A stretch of DNA of 64,000 bases from Isoetes taiwanensis (taxonomy: Eukaryota > Streptophyta > Lycopodiopsida > Isoetales > Isoetaceae), in assembly GCA_021234155.1 (NCBI GenBank), contig JAJEKV010000012.1, positions 7,282,448 to 7,346,447 on the forward strand, given 5' to 3'. A model generated the notes under the pieces. The model had not been told where the DNA came from. It ran no database searches and saw only the letters and a list, made by a program, of their open reading frames with translations. The translations under genes were made by a program, and so were the position numbers. Each line of letters starts with the position of its first letter. The first letter of the stretch is position 1. Of the stretch, positions 1 through 11,594 are shown piece after piece.

Positions 1-2
1 TG

Positions 3-107
3 CAGCTCTTCGAGGAAGGGAACCTCTGTGCAATCCATGCTAAGCGAGTCACCCTCATGCCGAAGGACATTCACTTAGCACGGAGGATCCGCAGGGAGAG
101 GCCCTAG
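3..107 (+). CDS. Histone H3-type protein, C-terminal end (partial, runs off the left edge)
   Basis: The first 34 codons read as the end of the histone fold of an H3 family protein: the alpha-2/alpha-3 region with the near-invariant CAIHAKRVT and MPKDI blocks, then LARRIR, then a stop at 105-107. H3 packages DNA in the nucleosome core. The rest of the gene lies left of the window. The tail is odd: canonical plant H3 ends LARRIRGERA, whereas this one ends RRIRRERP, and the helix reads LFEEGNLC rather than LFEDTNLC. That could mark a divergent variant or a decayed copy. No intron is seen in this piece. Identity as H3-type is secure; which variant (H3.1, H3.3 or a CENH3-like form) cannot be decided from 34 residues. 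Confidence 0.85.
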   Translation, partial: QLFEEGNLCAIHAKRVTLMPKDIHLARRIRRERP

Positions 108-660
108 GCCTTAAATTTTGTAAATTTTGTTAAGAAAAGTTAAAATTGCATGTAACTGTTTTTCTTATTAATATAAAAGTTATTTTCCCCTGTAATTAGA
201 AAAGTGTTGGATGCTTGAAATTTAGGAAATAGAACCCAATTGTGGTAGAACTCTTCATAGCATGCTTAGGAATACCCTAGAAATCATAACTACAACGAAA
301 ATTTGGCAAAAAAAATCATCAAAAAAAGCAAAAATTGGGCCAACCGGGTGAGACCGCGCCAATGGCCTCTGCGTCGTGATCTTGGTGGCGTTTTATGATT
401 CACCCGACTGCCCCAAAAACATGCTTTTAGATGTCAGTTTTGCTCAAAATAAGTTGCTAGTTAGCTTAGAATCGGCCCAATTAGCCATGTTAGCATCTTG
501 AAATTCCCAAAAATCACCAAAAATGGCTCCAAAATAGGCCAACCGGGTGAGACCACGCCAAACGCGTCTGCGTCCGCGACGCAGAGGCCATCCGCGCGGA
601 TTCACCCGGGTCAGCCCATTTTTGACCCAAATTAGCCAAATTTGATCCAACAAATTGCCA
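108..660. repeat. AT-rich 3' flank of H3 with a degenerate direct repeat and a GC hairpin
   Basis: No gene is seen. Two related blocks start near 331 and 531; both carry CCAACCGGGTGAGACC, then CGCCAA and a GCGTC-rich stretch, then GATTCACCC. The second block contains a perfect 8-bp-arm hairpin at 567-585 (TCTGCGTC / GACGCAGA, loop CGC). The repeat has the look of a non-coding transposon remnant but matches nothing else in this window. Confidence 0.5.
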
Positions 661-2640
661 TGTAGTGTTTCTTGCTTTGTTTTGCTTAAGTTTGCACTTC
701 ATGGTAGTTCATTTGGACACCCAGAGCCATCGAACCAAGGCCGTCTTAGGTAGGTACCTTTTTGCACGAACCCCGAGGTCACCTATAGTCTATAAAAATA
801 GGTCTCATTTGCCATTTTTCTTTCTGAGCTGCTCCGGCCCCTTAGGGCGATTTTTTGAAACCCAGCGATCTTTGCAAGCCATTTTACGCACCCTTTCCTA
901 CTCAATGGCCCGGCAACTTTGAGAGGTGGTACAATCTTTGCAAAGCCATATCCATCGACTTCCGTAGATCAAGCCTTCTCGTGTTCGACCACTTGTTTGA
1001 TCTGCATGCAACTCGACTAGAACACCCTACTACGGACATTATGTGCCAATATGACCGGCAAGTCCTGCCTTGGGAAGTTAGGCGCCCCTAGGGGAGGAAT
1101 TGGGTTTCTCTTGAGTCACTCACCCAAGCCTTAAGTGAGAGTTGGGAGGATCCAAGGGCAAGAAACAACTATGGGATAGGACTAGGACCATGCCCGTTAC
1201 ATGACCCTGCGGACATAATAGGCATAGGTACCTTTAGGTCCCGGGCAGACCCTTGCCCTTTTCATGCACTATAAGTCAATCAACAAAGTAGGGGAACCTT
1301 ACTACATTCAGACCCCCTTAGACTTAGCGCCACTTGATACCCGTAGGGGCCGGGATCAAATCGAATATAGAGTCCTCGCCTATGAATACCATGGCACGGC
1401 GTCCCGGGGGGCACCATCTGCAGATCTCACGAAGACTACTGGCGACTAGGGGAGCAAAACCCGAGAATGGGAGAACAGGGGAGGCAACAAGGATGCAGAG
1501 GTACATGTCGAGGGGCGACGGCGACATCAGAGAAGAACTACCGGAGCCTCCGGTCCGGCATCCGGCACTATCGTAGATAGTCATCGGCGGGGAGGAGTAC
1601 ATTTTGCAAGCGACATCCTCAACTTGTCGTATTGCGGGAGCGGGGGTCTTGAATCGGCGAACTCTTAGGCATGATAGCACATGGCAAGAGCGCGAGACTT
1701 CATCGACTACTCATACGGGGAGATTCCAAAGGGAGCTAGCGGAGAACACTCTTATCTTTGGGGAGACAATGTCGGACATAGCAGCCTATCGGCGAGATAA
1801 AGGGAGATCTCTATCGGCCGAGGAACCTATCATCTCGGAGGAGGAGTTCCAGCCGGATCTGAGTACACTCTACAAGCCGGGGAGGGGCCCAAGCTCAAAG
1901 CCGACCCGATTCGAGCCGAGGAGCATGAGGGGAAGGGTCCAGCGGCATCAACTTGGACAACAACCCGGCATGTGGAGAGATCATGAAGATCTTATGGCGG
2001 TGGATGCCTACGGCAAGCGGCTCAAAGGAAGGGCACCTTGGATCGCGAGGTATAGGGAAGGGCCGCGGCGCCGGCTACTATCTTCAGCCCTCGGCCAAGG
2101 GCAAATGATAGTTTTCCACAAGGAGTTCAGCCCAAGGGGGAAGAATCCGTGGCACTTCTCATAGCTCTCGGGCCGGGCAGCGATGCGAAGATATCGCCCA
2201 TGCCGACCACATTATCCTTTTTCAGGGGGCGTCGGCGCTCCATTGCCTCGACTTTGCGAGAGGGCACCTTAGGGATGCAACACTTTCGGTGGTAGACACA
2301 ACGACACGAGAACTTCAGGCAGGAGATGGCGAGCACTTGAAGGAAGATCGACAAAGGAACATCTTAGCAACCTCGGCAAAGGCCTCCGATTCGGGGATGT
2401 CAAGAACTTCTTGGGCTTTTCGGGGAGGCCATTGAATAGTTGTAAAATTTTCTTAAGTTGTGTGCTAAATGTTTTCTTGTACCCATTGTGCTAAGACATA
2501 CCTACCCTATCATGTAATCCTTATGTATTAATGGCTATTAACTGTTTTATAAATGCAAAGCTTTGTATGATTTCTTTATAACTAATAAAGATAATTCAAT
2601 TACAAGTAAGATTGATCAACATCTAACCCAAATAACATGT
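661..2640. other. Unassigned stretch left of gypsy element 1
   Basis: Only short open frames are present and none shows a domain I recognise. The frames at 1334-1576 and 1604-2164 are rich in Arg, Gly, Glu and Pro and may be part of a gag or leader region whose frame has been broken; many CGG/CGA triplets stand where CAG would be expected. A 5' LTR matching the 3' LTR of element 1 was looked for here and not found. A T-rich, polyadenylation-like stretch lies at about 2435-2600. Confidence 0.3.
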
Positions 2641-3077
2641 ATTGATGATCAATCCTTGCAGCAAGGAACTCAAGTGCAGGATCTCAAGACCAGCACCGAC
2701 AACGCAATTGGGTACCAAGGAATTTGTTTGGCAGAGAACAAGAAGACTTCGGCGGGATATGTCACGAGCTGATCAGCGCAAGGTTGGTGCAGATGAGGAA
2801 CAGATGCAACACCTCATCAAGCTGGGCGACACCCCGATGAGCGCCGCGGGAAGATGGTCCTCCACCTCCACCTTGTGTTCCGGGAGGTGACCAAGGCCCT
2901 CAGCAGGAAGGGGAGGGCAACCAGGGGAACGTCAGGGATAGGAGAAGGAAGAGAAGAACCAGGAGCCCATCATCATCTAGCTCCAGCTCATCAGACAGTT
3001 CTTCCAGTGGGGACAGCTCTAGCTCCGACGGTCGGTCCAGAGCACATCTAGAAGTAAGGAAAAGGGCAAGAAAGCGG

Positions 3078-4411
3078 ATGACTATCGAGAAAAAGGTGGA
3101 TAGTGCTATGAGCAGCGTATGGAAGACAAGGAAAATTTGGGCGGTTCTCGGGGAAAAACAGTCGGGCATGGAGGCTGAAGCATGGCTTGATGAAATGGAA
3201 GAATTTGGTAACTCCTACGGTATGAAAGACAAGGACATAGGGAAAGTTACTACTGACTAACCTTATTGGACCCGGCAAGGATGCGGTGGAAGGGATATGC
3301 TAAGTCTAACAAGTGAAGAGGAACAATTGCGGGTTTAAGACCTTCGACAAGGCTTTCCGCCAAGCACTATGTGCCAAGGTCTCATACTAGTAGACGAGAT
3401 CCGGCCGGTTGCTGGGTTGAATCAGGGTAGCTTATCAGTGGCTAAGTATACCGAAGAATTCATGAGGCTTAGGCTCCATGTTCCTGGAGTCTCAGAAAGG
3501 CAAGCAGTGGATACCTACATTGAGGGGTTGAACAGCAATATCAAGAGGCTTGTGAGAGCAATCAACCCAAGGTCAGTTGCAGAGGCCGAAGATAAAGCTA
3601 TAAGTTTGGAGGAGGCACCAGCAACTCCAGCAGAGAAGCAATCAACCTTCAGGGGTAAGAGTTCAGGGCAGTATCAGGGGCAATATCAGAATAAGCAATC
3701 AGCAGCTACACCATCAGGAGGCCAGCAGCAAGGTAAGAGTCAGAACAAAGCTTTTGGGGACCGTAAGCCACAGAATGCATCAGGGGGCAGTGCTCTTAAG
3801 CGCCTCCTAGACAGTCTGCCGAAGGAGAAGAGACAGGAATGCATTGAGAAAAAGTTATGCTTCAGGTGCTTCCAGCCAGGGCATCGAACACATGATTGTC
3901 CATTCGTCATGCAGTCAGCCTTGGCAGAACTTATGGATTGGGATTCCCCAACGAAGCCGGGGCCGAAAAACGGCGACCGGCCCGAGGAGGCCCAGGACTT
4001 CATAGATGGTGAGTGCCACATATGTGCAAACCTTGAATCAGGTGATATTGAGAGTCAGTCGACTGTCATCGCGGCTGATGGGATCATAGATAGTAATCCA
4101 TATGTAGTCCTCATAGATACAGGTAGCTCTCACAATTTTGCATCTCCTAGGTTGGCTGCCTTAATGAAGAACAAGGTATTGAAGTCTAAGCCAAGGCCGT
4201 AGCTATGGTAAGCGAAGCCATTCGGCACACAAAGCAAGGCGGGAGAATCATCTTTGACATAGACCTTAGTGGGGCTAAGTGGCCGATGGGAGCGGAAGTC
4301 ATGGATATCGGGAAATACGATCTTATAGTGGGGATGGAATTCTTGAAGCCAGCCAAAGCCATGATTGATTGCGGCCCGAAGCGAAGTCACCATGGCGGCA
4401 CCGGGCGGCAA
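3078..4411 (+). CDS. gypsy 1 gag and protease (frameshifted)
   Basis: The capsid part begins around 3078 (AEAWLDEMEEFGNSYGMKDK resembles the retrotransposon gag segment before the usual W-W block). It continues in another frame from 3369, where LNQGSLSVAKYTEEFMRLR and YIEGLN match the C-terminal half of the retrotransposon gag domain. A Gln/Ser/Gly-rich spacer follows, then one zinc knuckle CFRCFQPGHRTHDC (CX2CX4HX4C) near 3858-3899, which binds RNA. A retropepsin-type aspartic protease follows: LIDTGSSHNF at about 4110-4140 carries the catalytic D-T-G. The protease continues out of frame at 4205-4411 (YDLIVGMEFL fits the second conserved strand). Breaks at about 3265 and 4200 prevent a single ORF; sequence error and decay are both possible. 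Confidence 0.8.
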
Positions 4412-4734
4412 GCAAATTGATAGTGAAAGGTAAGAAGCTAGATTCTCCCATGCGGTGTATCTCCTTGAAGCGGCTAAGGAAGAGTATAGAAAGGAATAAG
4501 GTGGACTACATCTTGAGGATGGAATCGGTTGGAGACGGGCAAGCGGGATGGAAGTGACCTAAAGGGAAATCAATTGCCCGTGCGAGAGATAGCAAGGCTT
4601 ATTTCGAATTCAAGGATGTATTCCCGGATGAAATCCGGCCGCCACCTTATAGGGGTGTGGAATGTGAGATCACGTTGGCTCAGATCTGAAGCCTACCAAG
4701 TGGCGCCATATAGAATGAGCACCCAGAATTGATT

Positions 4735-5960
4735 GAGCTCAAGCGGCTTCGGGAATTGCTTGAGCTTGGCTTTATAAGAGCAAGTGTGTCTCCTTTGGAG
4801 ACACCTATACTCTTTGTGAAGAAGAAAGATGGGAGCTTAAGAATGTGCATAGACTATCGCCGACTCAATAAGCATGGGCGATAAAGAACAAATATGCATT
4901 GCCAAGGGCGAGATGACCTAATGGACCCGATTACAAGGAGCAAAGGTATTCTCTAAAATTGATTTGAGGTCGGGATACCATCGGATAAGAATAAAGAAGA
5001 GGATATCCATAAGACCGCTTTGAGCAGCGGTATGGTCACTTTGAGTTCTGATAATGCCCTTTGGACTATCGAGCGCTCCAGCAACGTTTATGCGCCTCAT
5101 GAACGACATCTTCAGAGACTTCTTGGATGAGTTTGTTATTGTCTTCTTCGACAACATTCTAATCTACAGCAAGTCCCTCGAGGAGCATCGGCAGCATCTC
5201 AGGAAAGTGTTGGAGAAGTTGAGACGTCATCGGTTGTATGGGAAGCTCTCCAAATGCCACTTTGCAATAGGCCGAGTGGAATATTTGGGGCATGTTGTAA
5301 CATCTGAGGGAATCTCCACAGACCCATCTAAGATAGAGGCAATAGTTGATTGGCCAGCTCCAAGGAATGTAGCAGAAGTGAGAAGCTTTCTTGGGTTAGC
5401 GGGATATTACAGAAAGTTCGTGAGGGACTTTGCTAAGTGGGCGTCCCCTTTGTCGGACCTCACCAAGGCCAAGAAGATTAAGGATTGGGCTAGTCATTGG
5501 TTAGAGAAAGTCCAAGCTTTCTTCGAGAAGCTTAAGGAGGCCTTAACAACAGCACCAGTGCTCGTTCTCCCGGATCCGAGTAAAGATAAATTGGTGGCAA
5601 CAGATGCAAGTAAGATAGCAACAGGAGCAGTCTTGATGCAAGAAGGAAGGGTAGTCGCCTACGACTCGAAGAAGATGAACGACGCCGAGCAACGCTACCC
5701 AACCCATGATCAGGAGCTGCTAGCCATTGTCAGGGCATTAAGGATATGGAGGCATTATTTGCTGAGGAGGAAGTTTCAGTTGGATACTGATCACCAGAGT
5801 CTGCAGTATCTTTTTACCCAGCCACTCCTCAATTTAAGGCAAAGGAGGTGGATGGAATTTCTTGAGGAGTATGATTTTGATATTGTATATAAGCCCGGCA
5901 AGCTTAATGTTGTAGCAGATGCCCTCTCCAGGAGACCATTTCAGACAAGAACGCATTGTA
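4735..5960 (+). CDS. gypsy 1 reverse transcriptase and RNase H
   Basis: RT fingers are recognisable from [16 protein letters not shown] (about 4816-4863), but the next 180 bases are scrambled relative to the family. From 5054 a clean frame gives [20 protein letters not shown], the B-C region, then the active-site loop, which reads [10 protein letters not shown] instead of the usual Y-L-D-D-ILIYS, so the second catalytic Asp is Asn here. Connection and RNase H follow: [32 protein letters not shown] (first RNase H Asp), [20 protein letters not shown] (catalytic Glu), [12 protein letters not shown], and [10 protein letters not shown] at the end. With the D-to-N change the RT would be inactive if the base calls are right. 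Confidence 0.85.
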
Positions 5961-7488
5961 ATGCGATTTCCACTCTTTCGAGTGAGTTTGGCAAGAAGAT
6001 TGGGGAGTCCTTGCCAACCGATGTGGACTTCAAGGAGGTGTGGGAAAGCCTCTCCAAGGAAGCCAGAACAGATAAAGAGCGGGAAGCCTTCAAGCATTAT
6101 AAGAAGGAAGGCAACCTGTTGTATCACAAGCATAAGTTGTGTGTGCCCGAATCATCGGGAGTAAGGAAGCTAATTCTTCATGACACACATAACAGCCCAA
6201 TAGCGGGGGCATCTTTGGCTTCATGAAGACCTATTTCAAGATTCGAAGTAGTTACTTCGGCGAGGGAATGAAGAGGCGGATAGCTGCATATATTCGGGAT
6301 TGCCGGTTATGTCGTGACCAAAGCGGAGCAACCGGATTCCGGTGCTTTAGAGCCATTGGGGTGCCAAATGCGAAGTGGGAGGTCATAAGCATGGATTTCA
6401 TTCTGAGGGCTTCCTAGAACTCTTCGAGGCAAGGATGCATTGATGGTTGTCGTGGACAAGTTATCTAAGATGGCACATTTTGTGCCTTGCAAGACTATCG
6501 ACACCGCATGGAGATCTTTGCCAAGTTATTTGTAAGGGAGATTTTTAGACTCCATGGCATGCCTCGGGAGATAATATCTGATAGAGATTCTAAGTTTATG
6601 AGTGCCTTTTGGCAGGATCTCTTTAGCACCATTCAGACGAAGCTCTCCATGAGCACGGCATATCATCCCCAAACAGATGGCCAGACGGAGAGGACGAATC
6701 GGATCATTGAAGACATGCTTCGAAGCTATGTGTGGAACAAGCAGTCCAAGTGGGATGAGTACATCCACTTGGTGGAAGTCGCCTACAATAGTGCCAAGCA
6801 AGAGTCATCTCAGATGTCTCCGTTTATGATAAATTACGGGTACCAGTGCTTAACCCCGGATACCTGGCACAATCCTGTGTCGAAGGTGGAAGTATCCCAG
6901 CAGATGTTAGAGGATATGCAGCAGCTAATGGAAGAAGTAAGGGGTTACTTATTGGCAGCAAGAAGTCGGCAGAAGAGTGTAGCCGACAAGCACAGGACCG
7001 TAAGAGAGTTCAAGGTAGGCGATAGCGTTTGGTTGAAGATCAAGGTGAAGCAAGCCAAGCTTCGGATTGGGAGTTGTAAGAAGCTTGCCCCTAGGTGGGC
7101 TGGTCCGTTCAAGATTTTGGAGAGAGTGGGCTCTCAAGCCTACAAGTTGGATCTTCCGGCCCATCTCAAAGTTCACAAGGTCTTCCATGTAAGTTTATTA
7201 AAAAGGCACAATCCTAACCCTGAGGAGGTTTTGGATACTCCAACCTTGTTGGAAATGACGGAGGAGCAAGTAGAAATAGTACCTGAATTACTTCTTGATA
7301 AGTCATTCAAGAAGACTAGGAGGTCTCAGTTCCTCCAATATTTGGTTAAGTGGAAGCACTTGCCCATGGAAGATGCGACATGGGTATTGAAGCAAGATTT
7401 GGAGAAGCAATACCCAGAGTTTATGAAGGAGTTTGATGGGCTTAGTCGTCTCAGGCTTGGTGGACCCGACTTGCCGGTGGTTAGCTAG
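5961..7488 (+). CDS. gypsy 1 integrase with C-terminal chromodomain
   Basis: The zinc-binding N-terminus is partly visible (His in HDTHNSP near 6180, CRLCRDQ near 6307). The DDE core has SMDFI at about 6390, [15 protein letters not shown] (first Asp), [14 protein letters not shown] (second Asp) and [18 protein letters not shown] (catalytic Glu at about 6690). The GPY/F-like module reads [14 protein letters not shown], then [12 protein letters not shown]. The last 60 residues form a chromodomain-like fold: [19 protein letters not shown]. Chromodomains steer integration to particular chromatin. The ORF is clean from 6487 to its stop at 7488; upstream (6190-6490) the frame breaks several times at places where CTG or CAG codons would be expected. 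Confidence 0.88.
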
Positions 7489-7566
7489 TATGTTGTTAGT
7501 TAGTTTTAAGCCCGGGCGCATGCATTCTAGTTAATAGGGTGCATGTGCCAGAACCTTGGATCGTGT

Positions 7567-7889
7567 GGGCGATGATGGGATACGCCTTTAGGGCATTCTC
7601 TAGGCCACACGCACCAAGAGGTGCACATGACCATTAGGGTCATGTGAGTGAGGAATGAGGCATGGTGGGCGATGATGGGACATCGATCGGATGATCTCTA
7701 TGCCACGATGCGGGAATACGCACACCGGGCCGTAGGAGGGTCATGGTGAAGGTTAAAAGTGATCATCTGCGCCGATGATGGGATCGTGAGGCGTTCCCTA
7801 GCTTCAAACCCGTGGGGCATGATGCACTAGGGGTACCGGCACAGGAACCGAAAGTACAAGGTAGCACTCGATCATGGGCGATGATGGGA
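7567..7889 (+). repeat. Four-copy 3' UTR repeat of gypsy 1 (motif GGGCGATGATGGGA)
   Basis: The 14-mer GGGCGATGATGGGA occurs at 7567-7580, 7667-7680 and 7876-7889, with a variant (GCGCCGATGATGGGA) at 7769-7783. Spacing is about 100-107 bases. Each copy is followed by a diverged stretch containing a (C/A)TCTC/TTCCC-like segment and a CACG or CGTG run. The array lies between the pol stop and the purine tract and has no coding potential. Confidence 0.75.
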
Positions 7890-8356
7890 GCATCTTAAAT
7901 GATCCTTAAGCTCAAATCCGAAAAGGGCCATGATCTTGGGCAAGGTAGTAGGACAACCTTGAGTCAAGTGGTTCGGCTCAAGGAGGTAAGGGGGTGGTCC
8001 CCTAAAACCACAAATTATTAACTAAACTAACGTAATGTGCTCCTTTTTGCGGGCAAGTAGAAGGTGGACTTCAATTAGGGCGCAGACACAGAGAAGATGG
8101 GGGAGCCATAATTTAGATTATGAACCCTAATAACTCTTACAATAATGTTTTGAATTATCGTGAAGAAATAATCGTGTTAAGGCTATATAATTTTGTATAA
8201 GTACAAATATAGCCTAAATTTTGACTTGAACTAATAAAACTTGATTCTTGTAATAAACTAAAAGGTTATGACATGTTGTTGCTTGTCTTGGGGGCATAAG
8301 GTAGGTTCGTCACCTTTAGCTTAATCTTTGAGGGCGAGATTGTCCTAAGGGGAGAA

Positions 8357-9998
8357 TGTGGCGGTCCGGGGAATATCGCCATAAATACGTATATTCCTGG
8401 ATCCGTCACCATACAAGTCTATCTTCATAGCCTTGTATACCATAGATTGTGGCACTAGGGGGCATGGCCAAGTTATTCTCATAACTTAGCCAACCATAGG
8501 TTAGACCATTATCCACGTGGCCTTAACCTATTGGGCACCCGCCACACAGGACTCACCCAATTGGTGCCACGTGGCATCCTAGGTGGACCTAACTTATTTA
8601 GGCCTAAACCCTAACCCTAGGCCTCTTTTCCAGCCCTAACACCCAGAGACTCACCTACTCGTTCGAAACCCCGTTTGAACATCGCTTTGTGGCATAGCAT
8701 AGGCTGGCTGCCCTTTGCCAGGTAGACTCGTTCTTGGAGCAAGACTAGCATCGCGAGAGTCGAAGACCATGGAGGCACACGGATCTGGAGGGAGAGCTTC
8801 AGGAGCAGGTATGTAGGATAGTAGTTGTGATAGCTCATCTGGAATTAGCATTCCAGCTGTGCTAGTATCTTGTATCTAGAGTAGAGCCATCCTAGAACCC
8901 GTATTTAACATCTTGAACCCTAATCAACGAACCCTAACCATTAGTTAGATTGTATGATTAGGTTAAGATGTTCTTCTTATGATTATTCTCATGATATGAT
9001 GTTTATGTGATGATGGTTGATCATGTTTGCTCCTCTTGTATTGGGAAGGGGGGTAGAGACCTAGGGCCATATGTAGTATGTTCCTAGAGTAGATCCCTTA
9101 GTTCCTATTAGTTGCGGCCTGTGCATAGGAGCCCACCAGGCTATCGAGGCTATGACATGACTCAGCACCATACAACGGGGCCAGAGGGAATGTGGAGGGA
9201 GGATCCCTGCCGAGTGGGGGCTTCGGGGGATCCCATAGTGAGCTAGGCTTATGGTCGGTCACTTCGTGTGGGCCGAGCATGGGTCCGACACCTCCTGGGG
9301 CAATGGTGTCGCCCTGCCTCTCGGGAGCTGCAAGTGTTGGCTTGGCTCTCGTTTTGGGGGGTTAAGTCGGGTACGAATCGTGTGTCGCCACGATTCTCTA
9401 GCCACCCACGGAACCTCTAGACCCTGGGAAGGGGAGATGCAACCCTTCCTGCCTCATCGGACCAGGGAGATGCAACCTGGAGTAGTCCTGATGGGTGATG
9501 CCATGGGATTGCGTATCCGGAAGGCTAGAGTCATGCCAGAGCCTGATTTAGCCCATCTGCTAAGTATGCACAGGAGGGGCGGATGGAGTGGTCAACCCTA
9601 GCCATTGATCTATGCCAGCCCTCGTCATTGCCATGACTCGGTCTGCTCTATCTTGAGGCCTAGCCGGTCAGTCATCCTCCTTACGAGTCTGAGCCGGGGT
9701 AGGAGCTCTCATGATTTACGGTTTGTGATTATCCTCTTTGTATTGGTGTATGGGTGATGCACTACCCTTCGAGGTAGTATTTGTATATGTTTGATGCTAG
9801 TTCTGATGTGTTATCGCTTCCGCTGTTATAGGAGCCCATAGGGGAAGGGCGCGCAAGACACCTTCGTATTCCCTCCCCACACTAGGGATCACCTCAGAGT
9901 GCGGGGTAGACGAAGGGCCCGTGCAGTTGTTGAGCCGGACGGGGGATTTCCTGTCGAGTGTACGGCTGGGCGCCGTATGTTTAGCAGGGAGCGTCACA
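8357..9998 (+). repeat. Probable 3' LTR of gypsy 1
   Basis: It starts TGTGGCGGTCC directly after the purine tract AAGGGGAGAA and is taken to end GCGTCACA at 9998, where LINE-like coding on the minus strand begins. Length would be 1,642 bases, long for a chromovirus. No second copy is in the window, so the right boundary rests on the TG...CA ends and the abrupt change of content. A possible 5-base target copy would be TCAAT (9999-10003), which cannot be tested without the left junction. Small frames inside it (for example 9251-9601) show no recognisable domain. Confidence 0.55.
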
Positions 9999-11370
9999 TC
10001 AATGTCAAACATAGATCATGAGTGGCTTGTTTTGCTTTTTCTGGTATGATCCCGTTGACCAGAAGTTTTGGTTCCCCAATTGTAATTCCATTACTTCTCT
10101 TATATGAGAAGGAGTTGTCTTCATGACTTTTATCTTTGGCTTTCAATTGATCCCTTGCTGCTTTTTGTTTCTGAATCCTCTTGTAGCTGCCATTTACCTT
10201 TGTCCATTTGAAATTCTCATTTTCTGGCAATTTCTGAAATGCTTCCAACTCCTTGATGCTGTTTTCCTGAGTAACATCCCCATTGGATGACTTTTCCTTT
10301 ACTTTACCTCCATTATTATGAGGGAGATCCCCTGTTTTTTCACCTGCATTCCCATTCAATCTGCTATCTTGCTGAAGTTCTGCTGATGATTTACAATCTG
10401 AATACCAGAAATGTCTTTGAAAACATTTTTGGCATTGGGAAGGCAATCCAGACCATCTAAGAGCTAATGATGATTCTACTCCAAAGGCATCTTTAAAAGG
10501 AATTGAGAGAGGGATATCTTTGGACAGGTCTAACTGGACAAAGGCTCTTGGAGGTCTCGAAGGGGAGTATTCAGTAGAAATGTAGGTACCAATTGAATTG
10601 AAAAGAAGCTTGAAGCATTCTTCATCCCAGTATATAGGATTAAGACCGAAAAGGGATGTAGAAGCAATACAAAGGTTATTCATTTGGTCCATATCAAGTT
10701 TCGGGTGCCATTTCAGGAAGGTTAGCTGTGAGGTCTCAAATGTCAAGGGACCATAGTTAAGAAAGAAATTTGCTGATCTAGCATTCCCACATTCAATCAT
10801 GATATAGGGAAAGTTGAGCCAGTAAACAGCTTGGATTATGATCCCTTTGTTTAGGTTAAGCAGATAACCCCATAATTTATCAAGCTTAAGACCACATTTT
10901 TGGACCTTGACTATGACAGCACATTGAGACAAGGCATCAATTTTAGAATGAACAATCGGAAGATTGAGAGAAATACCATCATAGAGTCTCATTTTTCTTT
11001 CTCGGAGATAGGGATGTCTTGTCCTTTGCAATCTGCCATCCAATTCTTCATCTGACTGTATTTCCTGGTGCCGTCTTGTAACTCCATAGGGCCTGGGGAC
11101 TTGAGTGACTGGGTCGAGAGGATGCAAAATTCCCCTATGATCAGGATCAGCAGATAGATTATCCCAGAACGGGACTTTATGTGAAATTGGTCCCATTGCA
11201 GAGTCGACTGGAAGCAAATTTTCAAAATTCCCAAAGAGAATGGTGTCCTGAGGCTTCTCTTGAAAGGAATTTAAGCTTTGGAGGACAAAGGCTCGCTCTT
11301 GAGCGGAAAGATTGGCGAAAGAGTGAAGAAAAACTAAATTTTTAGGGTTTTCCGTGAAATTAAAGACCAT
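9999..11370 (-). CDS. LINE ORF1 (DUF4283-type RNA-binding protein with zinc knuckle), 3' truncated
   Basis: A frame of about 456 codons starts at ATG 11370. The central part (residues roughly 130-320) looks like the DUF4283 domain of plant LINE ORF1: a W-G-Y-L-L run, IIIQAVYWLNFPYIMIEC, then FLKWHPKLDM and a region where ORF1 proteins carry P-x-W-x-R motifs. A knuckle-like CQKCFQRHFWYSDC (CX2CX3HX5C, slightly irregular) follows near residue 320. A Lys-rich basic tail comes next. ORF1 proteins coat the LINE RNA. The frame runs 5 bases into the gypsy LTR, so the natural C-terminus is missing. The frame is open and long with no stops, so the break is recent or the ORF well preserved. Confidence 0.7.
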
Positions 11371-11594
11371 CTCAAAGGCTCAGGGTGATACAACAAAAGT
11401 AATTTGAACGAAAATGAATGATGAAAAAAGGGGGAAAAAGGACAAACAGGAGAAGAGACCACTAGAAAGAACCAAAATTAGCTAAAAGAGATCGGATTGC
11501 CAAACCAGAAGCCAAGATTGTTCGATTCATGATTTCTTGCAACAAAAAACCATTCAATAGCTGTAAATCTAAAGAAAGCATTACAACACTTTTC

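Larger units (their letters stand above)
2641..9998 (+). mobile_element. Ty3/gypsy LTR retrotransposon 1 (chromovirus type), lacking a visible 5' LTR
   Basis: Coding order is gag, protease, reverse transcriptase, RNase H, integrase, chromodomain, which is the Ty3/gypsy order; the chromodomain places it among chromoviruses. A purine-rich tract (AAGGGGAGAA, 8347-8356) precedes a probable 3' LTR that starts TGTGGCGG at 8357 and ends GTCACA at 9998. The left limit is uncertain. The reading frame is broken in several patches (about 4200-5050 and 6190-6490), while flanking patches are clean. The element ends inside a LINE ORF1 on the other strand, so it inserted into that LINE. Confidence 0.85.

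Noticed and set aside
1604-2164. 186-codon ORF as a host gene
   Set aside because: No domain, no splice context, composition like broken retrotransposon coding; kept only as unassigned sequence.
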